Assembly (NCBI RefSeq): GCF_900114165.1
Contig: NZ_FOSB01000005.1
Span: forward strand, 124,001-188,000
Origin: Halobacillus dabanensis
GTDB lineage: Bacteria > Bacillota > Bacilli > Bacillales > Halobacillaceae
Length of the DNA: 64,000 bases
Direction of reading: 5' to 3'
The notes beneath the pieces are model-generated. The model made no database searches and was not told where the DNA came from. It saw only the letters and a list, made by a program, of their open reading frames with translations. Positions 7,002 through 17,153 of the stretch are shown piece after piece. The stretch's first letter is position 1; each line of letters opens with the position of its first letter. A program made the position numbers and the translations under genes.

Positions 7002-8363
7002 ATGTGGGTGAGAAGAAAAAGTCTGCGATGGCTCAATACTTTATCGCCATTCCAATTAATCGCCTTATATTATCTAGCAGCCGTCACCATTGCATCCATA
7101 CTTATCGCACTTCCAATCGCTCACAGGGATGGAGTGGATCTTGAATTCATAGATATCCTGTTTACCGCTGTCAGTGCCGTTAGTGTTACAGGTTTAACAA
7201 CGGTTCCCACAGCAGAGTCATTCAGTACGACCGGCTATTTCATTATAGCGATCGTCCTCCAATTAGGAGGGATCGGTGTCATGACAATCGGGACACTGAT
7301 ATGGCTGATGCTTGGAAAGAAAATCGGGTTGAAAGAGCGCCGGTTGATCATGACAGACCAGAACCAGACATCTTTCTCTGGTATGGTACGGCTTGTCAAG
7401 CAAATCGTCCTTGTCGTACTTTTGATTGAACTGATCGGCTTCCTCGTTTTAGGCACTTATTTTTTACAGTACTACGAACCAGGGGAAGCGTATCTTCAAG
7501 GCTTTTTCGGTACAATCAGTGCGATGACCAATGGTGGGTTCGATATCACAGGACAGTCATTGATTCCGTTCCGGGACGATTATTTTGTCCAGTTTATCAA
7601 TATCATCTTGATCGTCGCTGGTGCTATCGGTTTTCCTGTATTGATCGAAGTCAAACAGTATTTAATGCAAAATCAGGACGAGAAAACGATTCGATTTTCT
7701 CTATTTGCCAAACTGACGACCTTCACTTTTTTCGTTTTAGTCGTATTTGGCACAATCATGATCGTTATTTTAGAATCCAACCACTTCTTTCAAGGCAGAT
7801 CCTGGCATGAAGTCTTTTTCTATGCCCTTTTCCAGTCTGTGACGACCAGAAGTGGGGGACTTGCGACGATGGACATCAATGAATTTACCGAACAGACACA
7901 GATTTTCATGTCCTCCCTGATGTTCATCGGAGCGTCACCAAGCAGTGTTGGTGGCGGTATTCGTACAACAACTTTCGCGCTCGTTGTCATCTTTGTGTTG
8001 ACGTTCGCAAGAGGCGGGAACAATATTCGGATTTTCCGAAGAGAGATCCACCCGGAGGATTTAAATAAAGCAGTGGTTGTTACGATTGTCGCCCTATTCG
8101 TGTGTTTCAGTGCTGTCATGACACTGTCCATCACAGAGCCGTTTACGTTGAATGAAATCCTTTTTGAAGTGTGTTCCGCATTCGGTACGGTCGGTTTGTC
8201 CTTAGGCATTACCCCAGGTTTATCATCGTTCGGAAAAATCGTCCTGATGCTGTTGATGTTCCTCGGACGAATCGGTTTGTTGACATTCCTATTCTCCTTC
8301 AAAAAACATGATAAAGCGCAAGGTAAGTACCATTATCCAAGAGAGAGAATCATTATTGGTTAG
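7002..8363 (+). CDS. ktrD: Ktr/Trk potassium transporter membrane subunit (KtrB/KtrD)
   Basis: Sodium-dependent K+ uptake channel subunit, 453 residues. Four P-loop selectivity segments are visible: SAVSVTGLTTV (about 58), SAMTNGGFDI (about 175), TTRSGGLATMDI (about 280) and SAFGTVGLSLG (about 390). This matches the four-fold M1-P-M2 fold. It needs a cytoplasmic KtrA/KtrC RCK partner, and the only one in this window is ktrC at 54.5 kb, as in B. subtilis where ktrC and ktrD are unlinked. The start is ATG at 7002, with AAAGGAG upstream. The upstream 170 bases show no recognisable ydaO-type riboswitch. KtrD rather than KtrB is inferred from the absence of an adjacent ktrA. Confidence 0.88.
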   Translation: MWVRRKSLRWLNTLSPFQLIALYYLAAVTIASILIALPIAHRDGVDLEFIDILFTAVSAVSVTGLTTVPTAESFSTTGYFIIAIVLQLGGIGVMTIGTLIWLMLGKKIGLKERRLIMTDQNQTSFSGMVRLVKQIVLVVLLIELIGFLVLGTYFLQYYEPGEAYLQGFFGTISAMTNGGFDITGQSLIPFRDDYFVQFINIILIVAGAIGFPVLIEVKQYLMQNQDEKTIRFSLFAKLTTFTFFVLVVFGTIMIVILESNHFFQGRSWHEVFFYALFQSVTTRSGGLATMDINEFTEQTQIFMSSLMFIGASPSSVGGGIRTTTFALVVIFVLTFARGGNNIRIFRREIHPEDLNKAVVVTIVALFVCFSAVMTLSITEPFTLNEILFEVCSAFGTVGLSLGITPGLSSFGKIVLMLLMFLGRIGLLTFLFSFKKHDKAQGKYHYPRERIIIG

Positions 8364-8499
8364 TAATAGGGATCCGTATTATATCGGAAAAGATATGGAA
8401 TTACCTATGAAGGAAATGGTCTTAATCAATTGGATGGTCCGTTACTTTCTATAACTGACAACGAGAAATTATCCGGAACAAATCAGGAAGCGACAACCA

Positions 8500-8533
8500 A
8501 AAGCACACAGCCGAACGGCTGTGTGCTTTTTTA
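8500..8533 (+). terminator. terminator downstream of ktr gene
   Basis: Stem AGCACACAGCCG / CGGCTGTGTGCT with an AA loop and TTTTTT, about 140 bases after the ktr stop. The rest of the 454-base space 8364-8817 shows no convincing gene. Confidence 0.8.
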
Positions 8534-8817
8534 CTGTCGAGCTCAGACAGGATACTCGCGTCATAGGAAGAAAACTAACCTTCCTGCAGATCCTTTGCTT
8601 AACCCTTTCATGTCTCCCTGAGCGACCTGTGCCGTAATTTTAAAAGAAGGAATGAAATATTTTTTGTGGCGACAGGAAGCCGGGAAAGTAACTGAAAACC
8701 ATGTGCTCAAGGAAAAATGCGACGGCCGGTTCGCGATTCCAAACGAAACCGTTTAAAAAACTCTTCAAGGTTGAGCTCCTCCGAACGATTCTCCGCCGAC
8801 CGTCCTCCCTTTAGGTC

Positions 8818-8943
8818 TTAGTAATAAAATGCTGCACCGACAATGATCAATAGGATGAACAATACGACGATCAAGGCAAAGTTGTTGCCATAACCTCGCG
8901 GCCTGCCGCAATGTCTTCCTCCGTAAGGATAGCCTCCGTACAT
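8818..8943 (-). CDS. yjcZ: YjcZ family sporulation protein
   Basis: 41 residues starting [21 protein letters not shown] and ending [20 protein letters not shown]. The glycine/tyrosine-rich head plus a single C-terminal membrane segment is the hallmark of the YjcZ family of small spore-associated proteins. ATG at 8943 follows AGGAGGTGAGCTT on the - strand. It supports a spore-forming host. Confidence 0.85.
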   Translation of the reverse strand: MYGGYPYGGRHCGRPRGYGNNFALIVVLFILLIIVGAAFYY

Positions 8944-9018
8944 AAGCTCACCTCCTGTTGTTACATAGGTAGCCTATGCAGGAGTGGGGAGCAGTGTATG
9001 GTTATTTACCCAGTTCCC

Positions 9019-9222
9019 TCAATTCATGAACGTCGGAGGAGAAAGTTTTGTGATTTTACTCTTTTGATGCATGCTGTTCGCCTGTTGTTCTTGATGATGT
9101 TCACACTGGTCCATTTCTTCACACCAATGATTCAGTTGCTCGTTACTATATTGGTTATGAGGTGGGGAGTGTGTTGTATGAGAAGGGAAATAGGGTCCAG
9201 AAATCCTTTGATTTGAATACAT
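9019..9222 (-). CDS. hypothetical small His/Gln/Ser-rich protein
   Basis: 67 residues, starting MYSNQRISGPYFPSH, rich in His, Gln, Ser and Asn with two Cys. ATG at 9222 follows GAAGGAGGC at good distance, and the open frame upstream of it (to 9288) has no comparable ribosome site. The composition and the neighbouring yjcZ make a spore-coat or spore-associated role possible, but no family is recognised. Confidence 0.5.
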   Translation of the reverse strand: MYSNQRISGPYFPSHTTHSPPHNQYSNEQLNHWCEEMDQCEHHQEQQANSMHQKSKITKLSPPTFMN

Positions 9223-9492
9223 AAGCCTGCCTCCTTCGCTGCTATTATCCCCGGATCCATCACTTTTATCCTTATAAAAATCCGTCATTACTAACTAAAA
9301 GACTCTCTGGATGCTTAACGAATGTATACTTTACTATGCTGGAAGGTTATAACAAACGATGGAAGGGTACATCCTTTACATACAAGAAAGGGTGGGGGAC
9401 ACATTGCGAAAGCATCCATAATAGTTCTTGCTGTACATATTTTGTATAATGATTGCATAACAGAAGTTCGGGGCGGGAAAGGAAATGATCTT

Positions 9493-10978
9493 ATGAAAAA
9501 AATTGCCATAATCGGAGCAGGTCCAGGGGGATTGGCGGCAGCTATGATCCTTTCCTCCCATGGTTATGATATCCATGTATACGAAAAACAGAAAGCCGTC
9601 GGGGGGAGAAATGGCCACTTCACCATCGGCGATTATACGTTCGATATCGGTCCTACATTTCTAAGTATGCCACAAATCATGGAAGAGATTTTCTCTATGT
9701 CAGGCAGAAACGTCTATGAGTATATGGACATGAAAGAACTCTCGCCTATGTATGAACTTCAATTTGATGGGAAAAGGGTGCCGATGTATCGCGACCGCGA
9801 AAAAAATGCTGAAAGTCATCGGTGAGCATTTCCCTGGAAATGAACAAGGTTATGACGGTTTCATGAAGGATACAAGAGAGAAGATGCAGGCATTGATGCC
9901 ACTCTTACAAACTAGACACAATAAATGGACGGATTATGTGAGTAAAAGAGCATTGAAGGCTCTCCCGAAGCTTTCGCTTGGAAAGTCCGTTTATGATGTG
10001 CTTTCTGACTATTTTACCGATGAGAGGCTGAAAATCGCATTCACCTTCCAGGCGAAGTATTTAGGGATGTCGCCATGGGAGTGTCCTGGTGCCTTTTCGA
10101 TTCTTTCCTATATGGAACACGAGTGGGGCGTTTTCCACCCGATCGGAGGAGTGAATCAGCTTTCTAAAGCGATGGCAAAAGTGACAGAAGAGCATGGCGG
10201 AAAAATCCATCTTCGTCAAGGGGTCAAGCGGATCAGAGTAGAAGGAAAAACCATCACAGGGCTTGAACTTGAAACAGGGGAACATGTCCATGCTGACGAA
10301 TATATTATCAATGCTGACTTTGCAGAAGCCATGACCAATCTCGTCGATGATGGGGTTTTACGCAGCCATTCGAAAAAGAAACTCGAAAAAAAGAAGTTTT
10401 CCTGTTCCACATTCATGATTTACGTAGGAATCGATAAACTGTATGACATGCCTCACCATACGATTCTTTTCGCTGAAGATTATCAAAAAAACGTGAATGA
10501 AATGACAAGAGATCTCGTTTTATCTGAGGAGCCTTCCATCTACATCCATAACGCAAGTGTGACAGATCCGACACTCGCGCCTCCCGGGCATTCGGCCGTC
10601 TATATCCTTGCACCTGTACCGAACAATTATTCGGAAATCGATTGGGAGGAAAAACAGGAAACATTCAAGACTTTAATCTATGAGGAACTCGAGAAGAAGA
10701 CAGGATTCAAAGATATAAGGAAACATATCGTAGAGGAGAAGGTGCTGACTCCAAAACAGTGGGAGAACGATCATTCTGTTTACAAGGGAGCAACATTCAG
10801 TTTAGGACATCAACTTTCCCAAATGATGTATTTCCGCCCGCATAACCGTTTCCAAGAGCTTGAACACTGTTGGCTTGTCGGAGGGGGAACCCATCCTGGA
10901 AGCGGATTACCGACAATCCTCGAATCTGCACGAATCACAACAGGATGGATCAGAGAGAAGGAGGAGCAGACGACATGA
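9493..10978 (+). pseudogene. CrtN/CrtI-type carotenoid desaturase, frameshifted at an A7 run
   Basis: FAD-dependent desaturase of C30 carotenoid synthesis, about 494 residues when repaired. The first part (MKKIAIIGAGPGGLAAA, dinucleotide motif at 8-13, then VGGRNGHFTIGDYTFDIGPTF) stays open to about 9825. The second continues from KMLKVIGEHFPGNE to the C-terminal GGGTHPGSGLPTI flavin motif. The two frames meet at seven A's (9800-9806). Removing one A restores DREKMLKVIG with no other disruption. No missense decay is apparent, so this is a fresh mutation, a sequencing slip, a phase-variable tract or a site of transcriptional slippage. It overlaps the next desaturase by four bases (ATGA), indicating one operon. 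Confidence 0.85.
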
Positions 10979-12450
10979 GCCATACAGCAATTGTGGGCAG
11001 CGGCATCGGTGGGTTGGTGACTGCTTTACTACTATCCCGGGATGAAGGTCGTACCATCTCGATTTTTGAAAAAAACGACCATCTCGGCGGACGTTTAACC
11101 TATGAACGTCATGGTGACTTTAAAATCGATCAAGGACCGACGATCGTCCTTTTACCTGATATGCTACTCCGTATTCTGGAAGAGGGGGGACTAGATCGTG
11201 AAGATATCCCGCTCGTTCCGTGTGAGCCTTTATATGATGTACATTTCGCTGATGGGTCGTCTTTTACCAAATATGCTGACAGAAACAAGCAAAACGCTGA
11301 GATAAGAAAAAAATTTCCGGGCAATGAAGTGCAGTTTGATCGTTTTTTGACTGATATGCGCACCCGTTTCTTACAAGGGAAAGCACAGTTTTTGGAAAAG
11401 TCGTTCGTTGATAAGCGGAGCTTTTTTTCAGGACAGAACTTGAAAACATTGATCCAGTTGAAAGCATATCAAAATGTGAAAAAGATGATGCGCAGCTATT
11501 TTGATGATGAGCGTCTGGTCGAGGCCTATACATTACAAACGCTGTACATCGGTGGTCATCCGGAACAGTCCCCAGCCATGTACTCCCTGGTATCTTATAG
11601 TGAGCATGCCCACGGGATTTGGTATATGAAGGGAGGCTATGCCCGGCTTGTAGAAATTCTCGAAGCGGAGTTGAAGAAACGGGGAGTTATCATTCATAAA
11701 GCGAGTGGAGTCGAAAAAATCAGGACAAATGACGACAAGGCGACATCCTTAGTAATACATGGAACAGAAGTGCCGTTCGATGATGTCGTATTGAACGGTG
11801 ATTTTCCGGTGATGGATCAACTCTTACCTGCCGAACGGAAGCTTAATCGTAAATATACACCATCTTCAGGTTGTTTACTGCTTTACATGGGACTGGATTG
11901 CAAGTATGAGCACCATTCGATTCATCAATTTTTCATGTCGGTGGATTTTGATCAGCATATGAAACAAGTGTTTGCTTATAAACGATTGCCGGATGATCCT
12001 TCCTTTTACACCTTCCATCCTTCTCTGATCGACGATTCCTTAGCTCCTGAAGGGAAAAGTGTTTTGTACACACTTATTCCCGTTCCAACCGGCGAAGAGG
12101 TGGATTGGTCTTCTAAAGAGGACCTCATCCAAGCTGTTCTGGATCAGATGGAACAAAAGGGCTTTCCGGATTTGCGTGCACATATGGAATGGATGCATGT
12201 CAGGACACCGGAAGATGCCGAAAAGGACGGATTGTATGCCGGTGGCAGTTTCGGGATTGCCCCAACATTATTCCAATCCGGAGTATTCCGACCTCAGCTC
12301 CAACCTTATCCATTACGTAACGTTTATGCTGTAGGAGCATCTGTGCACCCGGGAGGCGGTGTACCGATTGTGATGCAGGGGGCGAAGCTTTTGGTCGATT
12401 ATTTGCAATATCAGGGGAAAAGAAGGCATAATTACAAGCGAGGTGTATAG
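10975..12450 (+). CDS. crtN: carotenoid desaturase, CrtN-like
   Basis: Second FAD-dependent desaturase of the cluster, 491 residues from ATG at 10975 (GGAGG upstream, four-base overlap with the previous gene). The N-terminal motif is GSGIGG, followed by [21 protein letters not shown]. The C-terminal half ([18 protein letters not shown] ... [14 protein letters not shown]) is closer to staphylococcal 4,4'-diapophytoene desaturase than the upstream paralogue is. It probably converts dehydrosqualene to diaponeurosporene or diapolycopene. Which of the two + strand desaturases does which steps cannot be settled from sequence. crtM follows two bases later. Confidence 0.87.
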   Translation: MSHTAIVGSGIGGLVTALLLSRDEGRTISIFEKNDHLGGRLTYERHGDFKIDQGPTIVLLPDMLLRILEEGGLDREDIPLVPCEPLYDVHFADGSSFTKYADRNKQNAEIRKKFPGNEVQFDRFLTDMRTRFLQGKAQFLEKSFVDKRSFFSGQNLKTLIQLKAYQNVKKMMRSYFDDERLVEAYTLQTLYIGGHPEQSPAMYSLVSYSEHAHGIWYMKGGYARLVEILEAELKKRGVIIHKASGVEKIRTNDDKATSLVIHGTEVPFDDVVLNGDFPVMDQLLPAERKLNRKYTPSSGCLLLYMGLDCKYEHHSIHQFFMSVDFDQHMKQVFAYKRLPDDPSFYTFHPSLIDDSLAPEGKSVLYTLIPVPTGEEVDWSSKEDLIQAVLDQMEQKGFPDLRAHMEWMHVRTPEDAEKDGLYAGGSFGIAPTLFQSGVFRPQLQPYPLRNVYAVGASVHPGGGVPIVMQGAKLLVDYLQYQGKRRHNYKRGV

Positions 12451-12452
12451 TA

Positions 12453-13289
12453 ATGACCGACTTAAACGAAGCATACGAGCATTGTCGCGAAGTAATCGAA
12501 GAACATTCCAAAACGTTTTCTAAAGCATTCGCTATGTTGCCTAAAAAACAAAAACAAGCCGTTTGGGCGATTTATACTTTTTGCCGGCGGGTGGATGATA
12601 TCGTCGATGAAGGAGCCCATCCGAAAGCGGAGCTGGAAGCATTCTCGCTTGAATTCGATGCGTTCATGGAAGGGAAGCTTGAGCTGAAGGATCCTTGCTG
12701 GAAGGCACTGGACGATGTGTTTCGCAACTTTTCCATTGATCCCGATCCCTATTATGACATGATCAAAGGTCAGCGGATGGACCTTTATCCAAATACAATC
12801 AAAACAAAAGAAGATTTGCTGCACTATTGTTATCATGTGGCGAGCACGGTCGGTTTAATGCTGCTCCCCGTTATCGCACCCGGCCGTGTGGCGAAATTAA
12901 GAAAAGGTGCAATCGAACTCGGGTATGCGATGCAGTTGACGAATATATTGCGGGATATCGGGGAAGATCTCGAAAACGATCGTCTGTATATACCGCAGGA
13001 CGTTATGGCAGCATATGACTACAGTTATGGTGAACTAAAAGAGAAAAAAGTGAACAAGAACTTTATCCGTATGTGGGAAGACCTTGCCAGTGATGCAGAA
13101 ATGTATTATGGTCGCGCAATGGAAACCTTGCCGAACTACCCACTCTATTCGAGAGCTCCCGTCGGTGGTGCGTCAAGAATGTATCGTGCGATTCTTCCGG
13201 CAGTCAGGAAGAGTGGTTACCAGGTTTTCAAACATCGAAATTACGTCTCCGATCAAGAAAAGAAGCAGATTATTGCAGAGATGCAGTAA
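12453..13289 (+). CDS. crtM: dehydrosqualene (4,4'-diapophytoene) synthase
   Basis: Head-to-head condensation of two farnesyl diphosphates, the entry step to C30 carotenoids. The 278 residues have both aspartate-rich Mg-binding motifs: DDIVDE at 48-53 and NILRDIGED at 164-172, plus the squalene/phytoene synthase signature [10 protein letters not shown] at 125-134. The start lies two bases after the crtN stop. C30 rather than C40 is inferred from the CrtN/CrtP-type partners; a phytoene synthase would look similar. Confidence 0.88.
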   Translation: MTDLNEAYEHCREVIEEHSKTFSKAFAMLPKKQKQAVWAIYTFCRRVDDIVDEGAHPKAELEAFSLEFDAFMEGKLELKDPCWKALDDVFRNFSIDPDPYYDMIKGQRMDLYPNTIKTKEDLLHYCYHVASTVGLMLLPVIAPGRVAKLRKGAIELGYAMQLTNILRDIGEDLENDRLYIPQDVMAAYDYSYGELKEKKVNKNFIRMWEDLASDAEMYYGRAMETLPNYPLYSRAPVGGASRMYRAILPAVRKSGYQVFKHRNYVSDQEKKQIIAEMQ

Positions 13290-13390
13290 TGCTGCTTCTT
13301 TTTTGCACCTAACCTGTAAAATGTATAAGGCTATCCCCTTTTGCGAATACTTGTACCATCAATGACGTATAAAAGGAAGGTTCTTAAACT

Positions 13391-13537
13391 ATGGCAGAAA
13401 AATATCTGATTTATTATCAGGCGAAATCGGGAGTCGTCAAAAAGGTTCCTGTTATGGCAAGTCACAGAGAGAAAGCTCGGGAAGACCACTTAAAGAACAA
13501 CCCACAATCAAAGATTATGCATGTCCGACTTTTATGA
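13391..13537 (+). CDS. hypothetical 48-residue protein
   Basis: MAEKYLIYYQAKSGVVKKV... ending HVRLL, basic and soluble. ATG at 13391 follows AAGGAAGG. It lies 100 bases after crtM and before a strong terminator (13577-13613), so it may be cotranscribed with the carotenoid genes. No family is recognised. Confidence 0.55.
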   Translation: MAEKYLIYYQAKSGVVKKVPVMASHREKAREDHLKNNPQSKIMHVRLL

Positions 13538-13576
13538 GAGAAAGACGCAATCCTATTTTAAAGGGTTGCATCAAGG

Positions 13577-13613
13577 AAAGCTCCGCATACAGATTCGTAT
13601 GCGGAGCTTTTTG
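13577..13613 (+). terminator. terminator after crtM transcription unit
   Basis: Stem AAGCTCCGCATAC / GTATGCGGAGCTT with an AGATTC loop and a T-run. Confidence 0.85.
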
Positions 13614-13669
13614 ATAGGTCAAATTTAATTTTGCATATTTGTTTCGTGTCTTGCAGGGCGCTTCCGCTT

Positions 13670-13813
13670 TTAAATATCATGCAGTTGATCTTCTTGTTCT
13701 GTTTCTAACATTCCATAATCACCATTCATGCGTTGTTCGTCTTGATCTTCACCTAGATTTTGAGAAGGTTGTTGATCTTTCTTTGGTTGTTTCTTGTTGT
13801 TTTTGTCATTCAT
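13670..13813 (-). CDS. hypothetical 47-residue hydrophilic protein
   Basis: MNDKNNKKQPKKDQQPSQN... then an acidic Gln/Glu/Asp-rich half, with no hydrophobic segment and low complexity. ATG at 13813 follows a full AAAGGAGGTGA site on the - strand, which argues for translation. The composition resembles small acid-rich spore or stress proteins, but no family is recognised. Confidence 0.5.
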   Translation of the reverse strand: MNDKNNKKQPKKDQQPSQNLGEDQDEQRMNGDYGMLETEQEDQLHDI

Positions 13814-13893
13814 GTCCGGTCACCTCCTTTTTTAGAGTGTCTTAAATATAAGGAGGCTATACAACATGTGTGAATCGGCGCTTTCCAGAAAAA

Positions 13894-15366
13894 TCATTCG
13901 ATATGAACCAGTTTGCCTAGGATTTGGTTTGCGACATTCTGGCCGCTTAAAACAACCATAGGTGAACCGCCACCAGGATGTGTACTGCCACCGCAAAACC
14001 AGAGGCCATCCATATCCTGAGATTTATTGAACGGGCGCATGAATGCCTGGGCCTTGTTGTTGGATGAAGGGCCGTATAGGGATCCGCGATGTGCTCCGAA
14101 GGTATCTTTGATAGCTGTAGGATCAAAAACCTTCTCATAACGAAGATGGTCTTTAATCGGGATACCCGAACTCTGCAATCGGTCATAGATATGAGACTTA
14201 TATGCTTCTTTATCATATCCCGCTTTGTCTGTTAAAGCAGGTGCATTGACAAGGATAAAGCAATTATCGCCGTGTGGAGAGACGGAGTAATCGGATTTCG
14301 CTGATGTACAAATATAAATGGTCGGATCTTCTGCATAGTACCCGTTTTTTAGTATGTTGAACTCTTGCTTATAATCTTCCGAGAAAAAAAGGTGGTGGTG
14401 CTTTAACCTGTCGATTTTTTTATCCAGCCCCGCCATGATGACAAAAGCAGAAATCGATGGATCGAAAGAATGCAGCTTCTGGTCGGTCAGTGAACGTCTG
14501 GCGTTTTTGTCAATCAATTCTGGCACCGCTTGAAGCAAATCACCATTTACAATGATATGGTCTGCTTCAAAACGGTCTCCGTCACTAGTCTCGACACCAT
14601 ACGCTCTTTTATTTTCATGAAGTATCCTGGTCACTTTTGTGCCACTGTACAAACGGACACCGACATTTTCACAAGCTTTCACAAAGCTGTCGGCAATCTT
14701 CGTATTCCCTCCCCGGACGAAATACACCCCATCATTCCATTCTAAATGGGCGATCATGCTGAACGTTGCCGGAGCTTGATAAGGATTTGATCCGATATAC
14801 GTCGAGTAGCGGTTCAACGCCTGGATGATGTGAGGGTTTGAAAAATAGCGCTTGAAAAAATGGTCCATCGATTCCAGCGGGCGAACTTTGGTCATACTTT
14901 TTGCAAGAGAAGGGGATAAATAGTCTTTCCATCCGGAAAATGTCCGGTGAAGGAAATGCTTTTTGGATAGGCGGTATAACCGTTCAATTTCCAGTAAGAA
15001 GTTTTCATACTCCCGCGCTCCTTTAGGGTCTAAGGCTGCGAGTTGTTTTTTCATATAGGAGCGATCTGTAGAAAAGTCGAACACTGTGCCATCTTTAAAC
15101 TCATTCCTTGTATGATTTACGAGTTTAGCGAAGGGGAGTTTTTCTTCAGGATTCAACCCTCCTTGCTTCAGGACATCCTGGAATACTTCTGGCATTGTTA
15201 TCGTATTCGGCCCGAAATCGAAGTGATAGCCCCCTTCATTGACGCTCATCATCTTCCCGCCGAAGTGCTGGTTCTTCTCAAAAAGACGGACATCCACGCC
15301 ATGTTTAGCAAGGGATACTGCTGCAGATAAACCACCGAGACCGCCTCCGACAATCGCTACCTTCAT
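13894..15366 (-). CDS. crtP: diaponeurosporene oxidase-like carotenoid FAD enzyme (CrtP/CrtNb-like)
   Basis: Third CrtN-family enzyme, 490 residues. The dinucleotide motif GGGLGG lies at 7-12, then FGGKMMSVNEGGYHFDFGPN. The C-terminus (GSLYGPSSNNKAQAFMRP ... FCGGSTHPGGGSPMV) matches staphylococcal CrtP, which oxidises terminal methyl groups of diaponeurosporene, better than the two desaturases on the + strand. ATG at 15366 overlaps the glycosyltransferase stop (ATGA), so it is the last gene of a - strand operon. Oxidase rather than desaturase is inferred. Confidence 0.82.
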   Translation of the reverse strand: MKVAIVGGGLGGLSAAVSLAKHGVDVRLFEKNQHFGGKMMSVNEGGYHFDFGPNTITMPEVFQDVLKQGGLNPEEKLPFAKLVNHTRNEFKDGTVFDFSTDRSYMKKQLAALDPKGAREYENFLLEIERLYRLSKKHFLHRTFSGWKDYLSPSLAKSMTKVRPLESMDHFFKRYFSNPHIIQALNRYSTYIGSNPYQAPATFSMIAHLEWNDGVYFVRGGNTKIADSFVKACENVGVRLYSGTKVTRILHENKRAYGVETSDGDRFEADHIIVNGDLLQAVPELIDKNARRSLTDQKLHSFDPSISAFVIMAGLDKKIDRLKHHHLFFSEDYKQEFNILKNGYYAEDPTIYICTSAKSDYSVSPHGDNCFILVNAPALTDKAGYDKEAYKSHIYDRLQSSGIPIKDHLRYEKVFDPTAIKDTFGAHRGSLYGPSSNNKAQAFMRPFNKSQDMDGLWFCGGSTHPGGGSPMVVLSGQNVANQILGKLVHIE

Positions 15367-16472
15367 TGATAGGACCTGCCTTTCCACTGATAAGATTTTC
15401 CTCGTTTATGGACTAACATGGATGCCATCATGATGCCGATCAGTAAAAGCACGGCAATGGGCAGCAAAAAGGAGAGCCATAGCGGGTGACCAGTAAGGAT
15501 ATCGACATACATCTTGAATGTCACCGTCATCAAATAGGGAAGCAACAGCGTAAGGTCGCCTGAAACAATCCCGAATACTGCTAAAAAAGCTGGAAGAAGA
15601 AATATAACAGTATAAAAGAGTGTGAGGAAAGCGACCATAAGCGTGGATCGCCCGATTCCTGTGTACAGGTTTTTCTTAAATCCAGCCCACGTTTCCCTGC
15701 TTGAATCATACATATAGGAAAGGGTAGTGCTCGTTATATTAGCGAGAATCATCTTATAGCCATGCTTTTTTACTTCTCTTGCAATATGTACGTCTTCTAC
15801 GAGTGATCCTTTCACAGAGGCATGACCTCCAATTGCATTGTACGCCTCCTTTTCAATCATGATGAATATGCCACATGCGGCAGTGAAAAGGGGTTTTGTT
15901 GTTTTATTAGCGACAAATAATGGGAGGTGGAGAAGTACGACCATATGTTGCAAAGGTACGAGCATATGACTGAGAAAATGGTTGTTTGGATAATTCGGAA
16001 AACCGCTCAGCATGCTTGCTTTTTTTTTCTCCATCGTCGATAGTGTCTGTTCTATCACTGTTGGGCTTACGCGCGCATCCGCATCCAGAAACAAGAAATA
16101 TTCACCTGTTGCGGCCTCGGAAAGCTGGTGACAGGCATGGACTTTCCCATTCCACCCTTCCGGCAGTTCTTTTCCTTGTAATACACGGAAGCGAGCATCG
16201 TCCCGGGACCGTTCAAGGAGCATTTCGTAGGTACCGTCATCAGAATGGTCATCGAGGAGGAGCACTTCCAAATGAGGATAGGAAAGAGCTTGCAGCGAAT
16301 ACATCAATCCATGGACATTGTCCGCTTCGTTACGAAGGGGAACAAGCAAGGACACAGCTGGATTGTGCTTAAGCGTCGTGTTCTTTGACAGGGGAAAAAG
16401 GAACAAGCTGTTCGCTAATGTCCATAGATTGATAAGTATGGTAAGGAGAAGCACGAAGGTAAAGAAAGACAA
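15363..16472 (-). CDS. crtQ: carotenoid glycosyltransferase, family 2 (CrtQ-like)
   Basis: Membrane-bound GT-A glycosyltransferase, 369 residues. It has an N-terminal membrane anchor, VSLLVPLRNEADN (about 44), LLLDDHSDDGT (about 71), the DXD-like LFLDADARV (about 128), and several C-terminal membrane helices ending WKGRSYQ, as in S. aureus CrtQ. It probably attaches glucose to the carotenoid acid. The start is TTG, with AAGGGTGG upstream. It overlaps crtP by four bases. Confidence 0.82.
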   Translation of the reverse strand: MSFFTFVLLLTILINLWTLANSLFLFPLSKNTTLKHNPAVSLLVPLRNEADNVHGLMYSLQALSYPHLEVLLLDDHSDDGTYEMLLERSRDDARFRVLQGKELPEGWNGKVHACHQLSEAATGEYFLFLDADARVSPTVIEQTLSTMEKKKASMLSGFPNYPNNHFLSHMLVPLQHMVVLLHLPLFVANKTTKPLFTAACGIFIMIEKEAYNAIGGHASVKGSLVEDVHIAREVKKHGYKMILANITSTTLSYMYDSSRETWAGFKKNLYTGIGRSTLMVAFLTLFYTVIFLLPAFLAVFGIVSGDLTLLLPYLMTVTFKMYVDILTGHPLWLSFLLPIAVLLLIGIMMASMLVHKRGKSYQWKGRSYQ

Positions 16473-16490
16473 AACGTTCCACCCTTTCTG

Positions 16491-17153
16491 TCAAATTTTT
16501 TTAAAAACTTCATAATCTTCGTGAATGACCCGCTCGCGGAGAATATCGAGTTGTTGCTCTGCTTTCTTTTCAAAATGTTCGGTCATCGACTTACGATCGA
16601 GATTCCTATAGCGCTCTTTATCGAGCGGTTCGCCTATGGTGATATAGGCATTCGGTTTTTTCGTATGTTCGAGTGCATAGTAAAGCGAAATGGGCACTAC
16701 ATTGGTATCCGGACATTTTTGGGCAAGATAGGCTATCCCTGAAAAAAACTCAAGCGGCCGTTTTTCCAATGGTTGTTCTGCTCCTTGAGGGAAGATCCAG
16801 ACCGTCTTAGATGCTTGCAGCAAATCCATACTGTAGCGCAAGGATTCTATCAGATGACGATGATTGTCGCTATTGACCGAATACGCCCCGATGCTGCGAA
16901 AAAAGGGAAAGCGCCGGAGACCATCTTCCTGCATCATTCCATACCCGTCAGAACGGATAATCTGATCATTGAGATGAAAAACAAGCAGTGGATCCCACCA
17001 TGTAGAATGATTGATCAAGAACAACGTTTTCTTATTGGGTGGATTTTCAGGGGCATCGACTAAAATGTTTTGAAAATGATAGTGCAGGAACATCCGGTTG
17101 AAGCGGGTGAATCCCCATTGTAGCCAAAGTCGTTTATGAGCGGGTCTGAACAT
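16491..17153 (-). CDS. PlsC-type acyltransferase of the carotenoid operon
   Basis: 220 residues with the HX4D acyltransferase motif (NHSTWWDP, His-Ser-Thr-Trp-Trp-Asp) and a downstream FPQGAEQP, standing in for the usual FPEGT block. By position it most likely esterifies the sugar of the glycosylated carotenoid, the step done by the unrelated CrtO in Staphylococcus. Its start overlaps the CruF-like gene by 20 bases and 18 bases separate it from the glycosyltransferase. A role in phospholipid synthesis is an alternative. Confidence 0.78.
   Translation of the reverse strand: MFRPAHKRLWLQWGFTRFNRMFLHYHFQNILVDAPENPPNKKTLFLINHSTWWDPLLVFHLNDQIIRSDGYGMMQEDGLRRFPFFRSIGAYSVNSDNHRHLIESLRYSMDLLQASKTVWIFPQGAEQPLEKRPLEFFSGIAYLAQKCPDTNVVPISLYYALEHTKKPNAYITIGEPLDKERYRNLDRKSMTEHFEKKAEQQLDILRERVIHEDYEVFKKI

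Noticed and set aside
8430-8621. 63-codon + strand frame after the Ktr gene
   Set aside because: It runs through the terminator hairpin at 8500-8533 and lacks a ribosome site.
9800-9806. Programmed ribosomal frameshift in the desaturase
   Set aside because: The needed shift is +1 (or -2), which an A-run does not typically support on the ribosome; slippage of polymerase or a mutation is simpler.
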